Position numbers and translations under genes: made by a program | DNA from: PALSA-612 sp963846915 | Lineage (GTDB): Bacteria; Actinomycetota; Thermoleophilia; Gaiellales; Gaiellaceae | Direction of reading: 5' to 3' | NCBI GenBank assembly: GCA_963846915.1 | Contig: CAWJXV010000005.1 | Span: forward strand, 62,001 to 126,000 | DNA length: 64,000 nt | Shown: positions 56,365-64,000 of the stretch, piece after piece | Layout: each line of letters begins with the position of its first letter | Numbering within the stretch: position 1 is the first letter of the stretch | Notes under the pieces: generated by a model | The model's input: only the letters and a program-made list of their open reading frames with translations | Databases searched by the model: none | What the model was told of the DNA's origin: nothing

Positions 56365-57312
56365 GTGGCGCGCATGGAGGCGTCCGTGGATCGACGGCTC
56401 GGCGAGAAGCCACTCTTCAGGGTCGAGGAGGCCGTCTTCACCTGGGACGACGTGGTCGCACGAGCGCGGGCGAGCGGTGACTGGCAGGCGATCGAGGAGG
56501 AGGTCCGAGCCGGTCTCGCGGCATCGCGCGAGCTCGACGCTCGCGGCGAGGCACCGGGCCCGGGCGACATCGAGGAGGCGGGTCGCGCGTTCCGGTACGA
56601 GCGCGGGCTGCTGGCCGGCGACGAGCTCGACGCCTGGCTCGACGCCCGAAGCCTGACGACCGCAGAGTGGAACGGGTACCTGCGGCGCTCGCTCGCGCTC
56701 GACCTCGTGCCGGAGCCGGACGGGAGCGAGCGCGTCGCCGAGGAGGAGGTCGCCGCCGCCGTCTGGCCCGAGGGCATCTGCTCCGGGTTCTTCGAGGATC
56801 TCGCCAGGGAGCTGGCGACGCTCGTCGCCGTGGCCCCCGCCGCGCAGCCGGAAGAGCGCGAGGACGAGTTCGAAGCCTTCTGCCGCGCGGCTGCCACCGA
56901 CGCCGTCGTCGCGCGCGAGATCGAGGCGAACCAGCTCGAATGGGTGCGCGTCCGCTATCAGGCGGTTGCGTTCCCGGACGAGGACAGCGCTGCCGAGGCG
57001 GCGCTCTGCGTCCGCGCCGACGGCGATCCGCTCGCGGACGTGGCCGCCCGCATCGGCGCCGAGGTCGAGGAGCGGCTCGACTGGATGGACGAGGTCGAGC
57101 CGGAGCTCGCGGCTCGTTTCCTCGCCGCCGAGGCGGGCGACCTCGTCGGTCCCGTGCCGGCCGCGGGCGGCTTCGTGCTCGTCGCGCTGCACGCGAAGAC
57201 GCAGCCGACGGTCGACGACGACGACGTGCGGACGCGAGCCGCGGAGGCCGTGAGCGACCGCGCGGCGGCGCGCGAGGTCGACGAGCGGGTGGTCTGGCTT
57301 GAGCCACTCTGA
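56365..57312 (+). CDS. SurA/parvulin-like peptide maturation protein
   Basis: 315 residues. An N-terminal helical SurA-like region (about 1-185) is followed by a parvulin-type domain: WVRVRYQAVAFPDEDSAAEAAL, DPLADVAARIG, ELAARFLAAEAGDLVGPVPAAGGFVLVAL and the closing helix DDDVRTRAAEAVSDRAAAREV. No signal peptide, unlike periplasmic SurA. PpiC-related proteins of this kind occur in NHLP peptide clusters. The GTG at 56365 is preferred over the ATG at 56374 because GGAGG lies ten bases before it. Its 3' end overlaps the exporter gene by 14 bases. Confidence 0.7.
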   Translation: MARMEASVDRRLGEKPLFRVEEAVFTWDDVVARARASGDWQAIEEEVRAGLAASRELDARGEAPGPGDIEEAGRAFRYERGLLAGDELDAWLDARSLTTAEWNGYLRRSLALDLVPEPDGSERVAEEEVAAAVWPEGICSGFFEDLARELATLVAVAPAAQPEEREDEFEAFCRAAATDAVVAREIEANQLEWVRVRYQAVAFPDEDSAAEAALCVRADGDPLADVAARIGAEVEERLDWMDEVEPELAARFLAAEAGDLVGPVPAAGGFVLVALHAKTQPTVDDDDVRTRAAEAVSDRAAAREVDERVVWLEPL

Positions 57313-58960
57313 GCTGACGCCGTCCGAGGAGAGCCTCCGCGTCCTCGACGAGCTGCCCGCCTTCCGGGCGATGCCGGAGGACGTCAGGCACGTCGTCGGC
57401 GAGGCGTTCGAGCCCGTCGCGTACGACTTCGGCCAGGTCATCGTCCGCGAGGGCGATCCGGCCGACGCCTTCTACGTCGTCGTCTCGGGCGCGGCCCGCG
57501 TCCTCAAGCGGGGAGAGAACGGGGAGGAAGTTCCGCTCAACCTGCTCGGCCGCGCCGAGAGCTTCGGCGAGATTGGTCTGCTCTCCGACTCGACCCGCAA
57601 CGCCGCTGCCGATGTCGTACTTCACGACCCGGAGGACGGGCGACATCGAGCGGCGGCTGTCGGGCGTCCGCGAGCTCCGGCAGTTCTTCATCGAGAGCGG
57701 CGTCACCGCCCTGACCGCAGTGACCCAGCTCCTCGCGGCGCTCGTGCTCATGTTCGTCTACAGCTGGCAGCTCGCGCTGGTCTACGTCGCGCTCACGCCC
57801 GTCTACGCCTTGCTGATGCGATTCTCGTCGACGCGCCTGCGGCCCATGTTCGACTCGCTCGAGGAGGCGTTCGGGCGCTACGGCTCCCAGCAGATCGACT
57901 CGATCCGCGGCATCGAGACCGTGAAGGCGTCGGCGGCCGAGGAGGGGATGCGGCAGATGATGCTGTCGCGCTTCTCGCAGATCGCCGACAAGGTCTTCCG
58001 CTCGGAATTCCTGATCATGACCTATCAGGGCGCGATCCAGATGGTCACGTTTCTGTCGCTGGCGCTGTTCCTGTTCGCGGGCGGGCTGCTCGTGATCAAC
58101 GGCGACATGTCGCTCGGCCGGTTCGTCGCCTTCAACGCCTTGATCGCGCTCGCGAACGGCCCCGTGCTGATCCTGCTCTCGCTCTGGGACGAGCTGCAGT
58201 ACGGGCGGATCCTGCTCGACCGGCTGACCGACGTGGTCGAGCAGGAGCCGGAGCAGGGGGAGGATCACTCCGGCCTCACGACTGTGACCACGCTCGAGGG
58301 CGCCGTGCGCCTCCGTAACGTCGGCTTCCGCTACGGCGGGCCGGAGGCGCCGGCGATCCTCGAGGGGATCGACCTCGAGGTTCCCCCGGGAACGACGGTC
58401 GCCATCGTCGGGCGCAGCGGCTCCGGGAAGACGACCCTCGTCAAGTGCCTTGCCGGCCTGCTCGAGCCGACCGAGGGCCGGATCGAGCTCGACCACGTCG
58501 ACCTGACCACGCTCGACTACCGGAGCGTCCGCCGGCACATCGGCGTCGTGCTGCAGGAGAGCTACCTCTTCGACGACACGATCGGGCGCAACATCGCGTT
58601 CGGCGACGAGCCCGACGAGTCGCGCGTCGTGTGGGCGTCGAAGCTCGCGAACGCGCACGACTTCGTCCAGCGACTCCCGCTCGGCTACGACACGCGCATC
58701 GGCGAGAGCGGCTTGCGGCTCTCGGGCGGCCAGTCGCAGCGGATCGCCATCGCCCGCGCCGTCTATCAGCGCCCGCCGATCTTGCTCCTCGACAAGGCGT
58801 CGAGCTCGCTCGACACCGAGTCGGAGCGCTCGTGAAGCAGAACCGCGACGAGCTGCTGCACGAGCGCACCTCGTTCGTGATCGCCCATCGGCGAGCACCG
58901 TCCGCGACGCCGACCTGATCGTCGTCCTCGAGAGGCCGCCTCGTCGAGCGCGACGCATGC
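57299..58960 (+). pseudogene. cNMP-binding peptide-exporter ABC transporter, deleted and inactivated
   Basis: TTG start. Residues 1-103 are a cyclic-nucleotide-binding domain (FGEIGLLSDSTRNA cassette). The frame then jumps near 57605 directly to LPMSYFTTRRTGDIERRLSGVRELRQF, which in bacteriocin exporters follows helix 2. The C39 peptidase (if it had one) and helices 1-2, several hundred residues, are missing. The remaining TM region and nucleotide-binding domain are good (VGRSGSGKTTL, LSGGQSQRIAIARA), but Walker B reads LLLDKASSSLD: the catalytic Glu is Lys. Further indels near 58828 and 58893 break the C-terminus (VKQNRDELLHERTSFVIAHR, STVRDADLIVVLE). Genuine decay is likely. Confidence 0.8.
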
Positions 58961-59226
58961 CAGTGCTCGACCGCGCGGGCTTGCACCTGTCGCACGCGGG
59001 AGAGTCTGCGCCATGTCCGGTCGGGAGCGCCACGTCCGGAGAGTAGGCCGCGCCAACTCTCTGAGCTGTCTGGCTGACGAGGTAGTGGTCGCCGGCTGCG
59101 GCGCCGGCTCGAGCAGCTCGGCATGCGTCTTCGCGCGCGACGAGGGGCGCCTCTGGAGGGCGGCGATCAGGTCGCGCGTCGGAGCAGTGGCAGACCTACG
59201 AGACGGCCAACGCCGCGTGGCTGAAG

Positions 59227-59574
59227 GTGACCAACGAGGCGATCGCGACGTTCAGGCACTGCACCCAGATCACGGCAGCGTCGAACGCGAACTCGGACAA
59301 GATGAAGTCGTGCCTCGGGAGCACCGCGACCGATGTCGCGGCCGCGAACCGGACCTTCGCCGAGACGCTGCACAGCTTCCATCCCGGGGGCGCGTGCTCA
59401 TCGGCGCTGAACGACTACATCGGAGGTCTCGTCAGCTGGAACAACGTCGTCGCCGGCATCCAGCACGCGGTCTCGCTCGGCCAGCTGCCGTCGACCGCGA
59501 ACGCGCCGACGGCGTTCAACGAGATCGGCACGTCTGCCAAGGCGTTCGTCAAGTCCTGCAAGCCGATCGCCTGA
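59227..59574 (+). CDS. Exported/lipoprotein-like hypothetical, N-terminus unclear
   Basis: 115 residues from a GTG; coding character continues upstream in frame (QWQTYETANAAWLK) to about 59180. In another frame near 59080-59110 there is a lipobox-like VVVAGCGAGSSSS, so the true gene may start near 59050 with an indel. The mature part is helical with three Cys (FRHCTQITAAS, KMKSCLGST, VKSCKPIA) and small-residue rich. No family recognised. It follows the broken exporter. Confidence 0.45.
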   Translation: MTNEAIATFRHCTQITAASNANSDKMKSCLGSTATDVAAANRTFAETLHSFHPGGACSSALNDYIGGLVSWNNVVAGIQHAVSLGQLPSTANAPTAFNEIGTSAKAFVKSCKPIA

Positions 59575-59632
59575 GCCCGCGGCTACGTCTCCGCGGAGCC
59601 ACGAGCGGGTGGATCACCGCGGCATGACACGT

Positions 59633-60348
59633 TCATAGTGACGTGTCGCGATCCTGCTCACTCGTGCCCTTGTCGCGGTGCCGTCCCCGCCACCACCACA
59701 CGAGGCCTCCGACGAGCACGCCGAACACCAGGATTGCGAACGCCACCCAACCCCAGTCCGTCCCGCTCTCGTCCTCCTGGTTGTTCGCGGCGGCGGCGGC
59801 GCCTGCGGCGGCCGCGGCGCCGGGGCTGATCCCGCTCGACGTCTCGGTCGTCGCGACTGTGGTGGACGGCGTCGTCTCGATCGTCGCAGTCGTCGGCACG
59901 ACCGTGACCGTGAACGGGCGGCGGCGTGGACGCCTGCACGGTCGTCGGAACCGTGACCGTGGTCGGGACCGGCGGCGGGGGACGGCGGCGGCGGCGGCGG
60001 CGTGGGCTCCGTCACGGTGATCGTCCGCGGCGGCTGCGGGACGGGCACCGTCACCGTGGCATCCGGCGTGCCTTCGGTTTTCACCGGCACGGTCGGTGTG
60101 GTCTGCGCCTCCGTCGTCGACGGTGTCGACTCGGTCGTCGCCGGCGGACTCTCCTCGGTGGTCGCCGGCTCCGTGGTCGTCGCGAGCGTGTCTGTCGGCC
60201 CGGTCTCCGTGACGGCCGGAACGGTCGGCGTCGTCCTGGTCGCGAGCGTCCCGATCGCCTGGCCGGAGCCGCCGCCGCACGCGGCCAGGAGCGCCGACAG
60301 CGTTAACGCAGCCGCGCCGGCGAGCGCTTTCCAGATCAGTGGACGCAT
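59633..60348 (-). CDS. Thr/Pro-rich lipoprotein with C-terminal anchor, frameshifted
   Basis: About 238 residues. Lipobox LSALLAACGGG near residues 17-27, a long low-complexity Thr/Glu/Pro/Val stalk (repeats such as TTTEPATTEES), an Ala/Asn segment, and one C-terminal helix (WGWVAFAILVFGVLVGGLVWWW) with a charged tail. The stalk changes frame near 59920-60000 in a run of Pro codons, where miscounting is easy. A lipid anchor at one end and a TM helix at the other is odd for a single protein; it may be a cell-wall spacer. Function unknown. Confidence 0.6.
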
Positions 60349-60394
60349 GCTCCTCCGGCGCGAGCCTAAGCCGTCGCGAACGAGGGCGGCGTCG

Positions 60395-61299
60395 TCACGT
60401 TGGGATGAAGCGGGCGTCTAGACCGCGGCGATCGCCGCGCGCGCTCGGAGCGAGGAGCCCGAGCGCGGAGGCGATGTCGGTGAAGACGTCCCGGCCGGGC
60501 AGCGAGTAGCGCCGCTCGAAGTCGACGCCGCCGTTGACCTCGATCGCCACGTAGTCGGTGCCGTGCGGGAGCAGGTCGATCCCGACGAAGTCCCCGGCGA
60601 CAGCGCGGGCCGCAGCGAGCGCCGTCTCGCGCGCCTGCGGGGGCACGATCGCGGGGCACGAGGTGCCGCCGAGGCTCAGGTTCGTGCGCCACTCGTCCGG
60701 TGCGGCGACGCGGGACTCGGCGCCCACGATCCGGCCTCGGGCGACGAGCACGCGCAGGTCGTGGCCCACCGGCGGCACGAGCGACTGGACGAGCGCGCCG
60801 TGCCGTCGGAACCAGCGCCGCTCGGAGATCACGTCGATCGCGGCTTGCAGCTCTGGCCGCGAGTCGCAGCGGAGGACGTCCGCGCCCCAGCTTCCGAAGC
60901 GCGGCTTGACCACGACGGGCGGTAAGAGCAAGGGCGACCGGTTCGCGGAGCGTGACGTGCTCCGTCGCGGGGTGGGTCACACCGGCCGCGGCCAGCGAGC
61001 GAGCCGTGCGGAGCTTGTCGTGCGCGTACAGGAGAGCGGCCGGCGAGTTCAGCACCTGGACGCCGCGCCGACGGAGCTCCAGGAGCTCGAGCAGGCGGCT
61101 CGACGCCGTCGAGCGTGAGGCGGACGTCCAGCCGCCCGAGCGCGACGTCGCCCGGGCGCAACCGCTCGAGGCTCTCGCCCGGCGACAGGACCGCCGCGTC
61201 GAGGCCCAGCTCCCGCCAGGCCGAGACGATGTCGAGGTTCGTCTCGCTGACGGTGCCGGCGACGACCGCAACCCGGCAGGAATCGAGGCATCGGATCAT
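60395..61299 (-). CDS. ATP-grasp ligase, RimK/LysX-like, two frameshifts
   Basis: About 300 residues when repaired. N-domain: VAVVAGTVSETNLDIVSAWRELG and LLELLELRRRGVQVLNSPAALLYAHDKLRTARSLAAAG. ATP-grasp domain: VVVKPRFGSWGADVLRC (phosphate loop), GHDLRVLVARGRIVGA and the metal-binding strand YVAIEVNGGVDF. Indels near 61095 and 60930 separate three frames, all with good conservation. RimK/LysX enzymes add Glu or similar amino acids to a carboxyl group of a protein or carrier. The substrate here is unknown; no LysW-like carrier is seen. Confidence 0.7.
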
Positions 61300-61374
61300 G
61301 TCACCCTTCGCCGGGAGCGTAGGCCGGGCAGTCGTGACAGTGTGGTGCCCGACCGGTGACGATCGGGGTTCGCG

Positions 61375-61406
61375 CCGGGCCCGGCCGCACGTGCGGCCGG
61401 GCCCGG
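61375..61406. terminator. Perfect 32-bp palindrome after the Ig-like gene
   Basis: Sixteen bases (61375-61390, beginning CCGGGCCCGG and ending CCGCAC) are followed immediately by their exact reverse complement (61391-61406). It lies ten bases past the stop of the minus-strand surface-protein gene, so it is probably its terminator, of the GC-rich kind without U-tract. Confidence 0.6.
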
Positions 61407-61415
61407 AAGCGATTC

Positions 61416-62498
61416 CTATCCCTGCGTCGCGACCTGGACGAGCCGGCCGCCGGAGACCCCGCCCAGCGTCGGGTCGCCCTGGCGGTAGCCCTTGACGTAG
61501 AACTGCACGCTGTAGCCGGTCTTGAGCGGGAAGTTCGACCGGGGCGTGATCGTGTAGACGACGACCCCGTTCGAGTCGGTCTGTGTCGCGTCGGGCGTCG
61601 ACGTCAGGACCGGCGTCGAGACGATCGAGACGAACGCGTCCTTGACGAGCTTGCCCTTGTTGTCCTTGATCTTGATCGTGACCCGGATCGGCTGGCTCCT
61701 CGAGCTGACCGGGTTCGGCGAGAACTGCACCGTGTCGACGATCATGCGGTCGCCTGCCACGAGGGAGCTCGCCGGCACGGAGCTGCCGTTCCCGCCGCCT
61801 CCACCGCCGCTCTCGCTGACGATCGCGGTCGGATCCGAGAGGCCCGGGGTCTGGCCCTCGCTGTTCTTGGCGATGACCTTGACCCTGATCCTCTTGCCGA
61901 CGTCACCGGCGGCCACCGTGTAGGTGTTGCCGGTCGCGCCGTTGCCGGGGCAGGAGGAGACGTTGCTCGTGCAGCTCTGCCACTTGAAGGTGTACGAGAT
62001 CGGCTGCGTTCCCTTCCAGGAGCCGGTCGTCGCCGTCAGCGTCTTGCCGACGACCGCCTGGCCGGAGATCCCGGGCGGCGCCGTCTCGCTGGGGGCGTTC
62101 GGGTTGGCCGGGACCACGCTCGTCGCGTTCGCGCGGGCGGTCGTCGAGCCGTCCGCGTTCGTTGCCGTGACGTCGAGCCGGATCGTGTGCTTCGCGTCGG
62201 CCGACACGACTGTGTACTTGCTTCCCGTCGCATTCGTGATCTTCTGACAGGACTCCCCGTTGTCGTTGCAGCGCAGCCACTGACTGGCGTAGCTGCTGCC
62301 TTTCGGGTTCCACGTACCCTTGTCGCCGTTCAGCACGGTGCCGACCTTGATCGGATAGACGTAGGTGATCGACGGCTCCTTCGTGTTTTTCGGCTTGTCC
62401 TGGCTCCGTCCGGTCGCCGTCGACGCCGCGACGAGCACGACGAGGGCGCCGAGAGCGACGGCCGCCGCCGGCAGCACGATCCTGGGCGTGCGAAGCAT
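61416..62498 (-). CDS. Secreted protein with two Ig-like repeats
   Basis: 360 residues: signal peptide (about 1-30), two Ig-like modules (47-125 and 135-225) each with G-x-W...W-x-x-C...C...Y-T-V...D-x-x-x-x-(I/L)-x-(V/L)-x-V-x-A-x-N and a disulphide pair, a Gly/Ser hinge (GGGGGGNGSS), then a third beta-sandwich (about 250-350, VTIKIKDNKGKLVKDAFVSIV). AGGAGG lies seven bases before the ATG. This repeat type is plentiful in Thermoleophilia surface proteins. Probably a cell-surface or adhesion protein. Confidence 0.75.
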   Translation of the reverse strand: MLRTPRIVLPAAAVALGALVVLVAASTATGRSQDKPKNTKEPSITYVYPIKVGTVLNGDKGTWNPKGSSYASQWLRCNDNGESCQKITNATGSKYTVVSADAKHTIRLDVTATNADGSTTARANATSVVPANPNAPSETAPPGISGQAVVGKTLTATTGSWKGTQPISYTFKWQSCTSNVSSCPGNGATGNTYTVAAGDVGKRIRVKVIAKNSEGQTPGLSDPTAIVSESGGGGGGNGSSVPASSLVAGDRMIVDTVQFSPNPVSSRSQPIRVTIKIKDNKGKLVKDAFVSIVSTPVLTSTPDATQTDSNGVVVYTITPRSNFPLKTGYSVQFYVKGYRQGDPTLGGVSGGRLVQVATQG

Positions 62499-62780
62499 GC
62501 TTGTACCTCCTCTGTCCGCTTGGCTCAGCCAGTGTCCGGGCGTGCGTGCGCCGGGGCATCACCCTTCGAGGACGAAAAGGGAAAGGGCGAGCGCCCCCGG
62601 GCCCTCACTCGGGGGCGCCCGCCTGGCAAGCGGCGTGATCGCCGCGCCGTCGGTCGCGGCTACCGAAAATGCGACCAACCCGGAGGATGGTCCTTCGCCT
62701 ACGCAGGAACCTCGTCCCGATGGGATGAATGCTCGTTCGGCGGCCTGGATGGTTAATGCCACGTTCACGTCTCGTGGCTC
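62499..62780. other. Gene-free leader region with stem-loops
   Basis: About 280 bases between the Ig-like gene (minus) and the transposase remnant (plus). It holds a 9-bp stem, GCGCCCCCG (62591-62599) with CGGGGGCGC (62610-62618), and a second dyad around 62660-62690 (GGTCGC paired with GCGACC, minus-strand reading). It would be the 5' leader of the surface-protein mRNA. No match to a riboswitch class that I can defend. Confidence 0.4.
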
Positions 62781-62799
62781 TTGAAGCGGGTGGGTATGG

Positions 62800-63424
62800 G
62801 CAGGCTCGGCTGCGCTTGGGCTCGAGCGGCGTGTCTGCTACGGGCGCTCCCGGCCCGGCAGAGCCCGTGCACATCGACGTCAAGAAGCTCGGTCGCGTTC
62901 GTGGGCGTCGGCAACGGATCAGCGGTTGCCGCGCCAGTCAGGCCAACAGACGCGCATCGCCGGGCGCCGTCGTGGCATCGCCGGCTGGGAGTTCGTCCAC
63001 ATCGCCGTCGACGACTACAGCCGCCTCGCCTACGCCGAGGTGCTCCCGGACGAAAAAGCGACACCGCGATCGGCTTCCTCCGCCGAGCGTGCGCCTTCTA
63101 CACGCCGCTACGGCATCCGCGTCGAGCGCATCCTCACCGATACGCCCCGCGTATCGGCAACGCCACGCGCTCGCCTGCCGAAGCACTCGGCATACGCCAC
63201 AGCCGCACCCGCCCCTACAGGCCACAAACCAACGGCAAAGCCGAACGCTTCATCCGCACCCTGCTCGCGGGCTGAGCCTACGGCGCCATCTATGGCTCAA
63301 GCCACAGAACGCACCACCGCGCTTGACGAGCTGGCTCTGGCACTACAACCATCAACGCCGACACTCAGCCCCAGGCAACCAGCCCCCGCCCCGAGGAGCA
63401 CGAATGCTCGGGATCAACCATCTA
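62800..63424 (+). mobile_element. Degenerate IS481-type transposase fragment
   Basis: Pieces of a DDE integrase-core transposase occur in order in different frames: RLGLERRV, EPVHIDVKKLGRV (first Asp), FVHIAVDDYSRLAYAEVLPDEK (second Asp), IRVERILTD, RHSRTRPYRPQTNGKAERFIRTLL (catalytic Glu region), HYNHQRRHSA. The helix-turn-helix N-terminus is absent and at least five indels break the frame. No terminal inverted repeats found. The 3' end abuts the LuxR gene stop at 63422. Confidence 0.8.
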
Positions 63425-64000
63425 GAGCTGCCTGGACAGCTCGAGCACGTCCGAGCGCCCCATCAATCCGAGGTCGATCGCGCGCTGGATCGCCTCGCTC
63501 CGGGACGTCGCTCCGAGCTTGCGATACGTGCAGATCGCCTGCGTCTTGACGGTGTTGCGGGAGACGCTGAGATGGTCGGCGATCTCCCGGAAGGTGAGGT
63601 GCGTGGTCAGGAGCGGGAGCAGACGGCGCTCGGCCGGGGTCAGGTGCTCCCAGTCGCCGCCCGGCGGACGTGCGCGACTCGCGAGCTCCCGCGAGAGCTC
63701 GTCGGCCTGGGCCGCCAGGCAGCCGAGCTCGAGGCCGCCTGCCAGGACGTCACGGGTCTCGGCGAGGAGCAATGCGGCGCCGTCCGGGTCCGACAGCTCG
63801 AGCCGTGCCCGGGCCGCCTCGATCCTCACCTGCGCGCCGAGCCACGGGAAGGCGCGGGTCAGGGTCGGGAGCAGGCGGTCGACACGCTCGAGGTCGGCTC
63901 TCGCCCGCACCCAGTTGCCGTGATGCGCGGCCGAGGAAGCGCTCGCCGCGTAGGCGAGCGCGCTCGTCGCGTACTCCTCGAGATGCGCGTCGCGCAGGAT
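63422..64000 (-). CDS. LuxR-family regulator, C-terminal part
   Basis: The 192 visible codons continue past the window edge, so this is the C-terminus of a larger (probably LAL/MalT-type) regulator. Helical TPR-like residues (LAYAASASSAAHHGNWVRARADLERV) precede the LuxR helix-turn-helix: WEHLTPAERRLLPLLTTHLTFREIADHL and SVSRNTVKTQAICTYRKLGATSRSEAI. The second motif has the usual NTVK recognition helix with Gln replacing the common His after it. Convergent with the IS remnant. Confidence 0.85.
   Translation of the reverse strand: MLRDAHLEEYATSALAYAASASSAAHHGNWVRARADLERVDRLLPTLTRAFPWLGAQVRIEAARARLELSDPDGAALLLAETRDVLAGGLELGCLAAQADELSRELASRARPPGGDWEHLTPAERRLLPLLTTHLTFREIADHLSVSRNTVKTQAICTYRKLGATSRSEAIQRAIDLGLMGRSDVLELSRQL

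Noticed and set aside
58810..58840. TGA at the end of the ABC exporter frame as a possible selenocysteine codon
   Set aside because: The residues after the TGA in that frame are not conserved; homology continues in another frame, so it is an indel.
61356..62756. A 466-codon plus-strand frame opposite the Ig-like gene
   Set aside because: Composition is Arg/Asp/Val-rich shadow sequence; the opposite strand has signal peptide, repeats and ribosome site.
62499..62780. c-di-GMP-I riboswitch
   Set aside because: Only short motif fragments match and spacing is wrong; kept as a low-interest observation, not a feature.

Overview
The window is GC-rich DNA (roughly 70 percent G+C by eye) from an actinobacterium. 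The high-GC codon bias on both strands, abundant GTG starts, 1-4 nt overlaps between genes, many genes with a TANNNT hexamer directly before the start codon, and long secreted proteins with Ig-like repeats all fit. My best guess is class Thermoleophilia (Gaiellales/Solirubrobacterales-like). That placement is inference, since no rRNA gene lies in the window. Many otherwise well-conserved genes carry apparent single-base indels, mostly one extra base, so the sequence probably comes from an imperfect assembly. Such genes are described as one gene with a frameshift unless there is independent evidence of decay.

Layout. 1-4.7 kb: start of purL (minus strand), two EamA transporters, an acetyltransferase, a DUF202 membrane protein and a Ppx/GppA phosphatase. 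5.1-9.5 kb: a polyphosphate operon (ppk, CYTH-CHAD protein, MutT1-like NUDIX/histidine phosphatase), then a lactonase-type metallo-beta-lactamase. 10.5-15.7 kb (minus): a MoxR AAA / DUF58 / BatD-like / von Willebrand A / TPR-like / von Willebrand A operon. 15.8-17.8 kb: a secreted hydrolase coupled to a PadR regulator with a clear operator. 17.8-24.2 kb: two class III cyclase-ATPase regulators (the first badly broken) flanking a VOC protein. 24.3-36.2 kb (minus): secreted and membrane proteins, including a tightly coupled YcnI/CopC-CopD copper-type unit, a GT-C glycosyltransferase and an intradiol dioxygenase-like protein.

36.3-47.1 kb: de novo purine genes on the minus strand (purD, purE, purB, purC, purS, purQ, with purA nearby and purL at the window start). 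Between purD and purA lie a MarR/YceI/FMN-reductase module and fdhD-mobA. 47.2-50.8 kb (minus): rpsF-ssb-rpsR-rplI-dnaB. 51.6 kb: a selenocysteine tRNA. 51.9-54.8 kb: secreted proteins, a two-TM potassium channel, a methyltransferase and a Crp-family regulator with a perfect Crp site.

54.8-59.6 kb holds the most unusual locus: a cyclodeaminase, an ECF-type sigma factor, a small protein resembling the nitrile-hydratase-type leader (NHLP) of ribosomal peptides, a parvulin/SurA-like foldase, and a cyclic-nucleotide-binding ABC exporter that is internally deleted and has lost its Walker B glutamate. It looks like a peptide maturation/export system, possibly cAMP-gated, whose exporter copy is decaying. 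59.6-64 kb: a Thr-rich lipoprotein, an ATP-grasp ligase, an Ig-like repeat surface protein, an IS481-type transposase remnant and the C-terminal half of a LuxR regulator.

Themes that link genes: cyclic-nucleotide signalling (two cyclases, Crp, cNMP-ABC), polyphosphate metabolism, selenium/formate metabolism (selC, fdhD, mobA), and small regulators sitting on their own palindromic operators.
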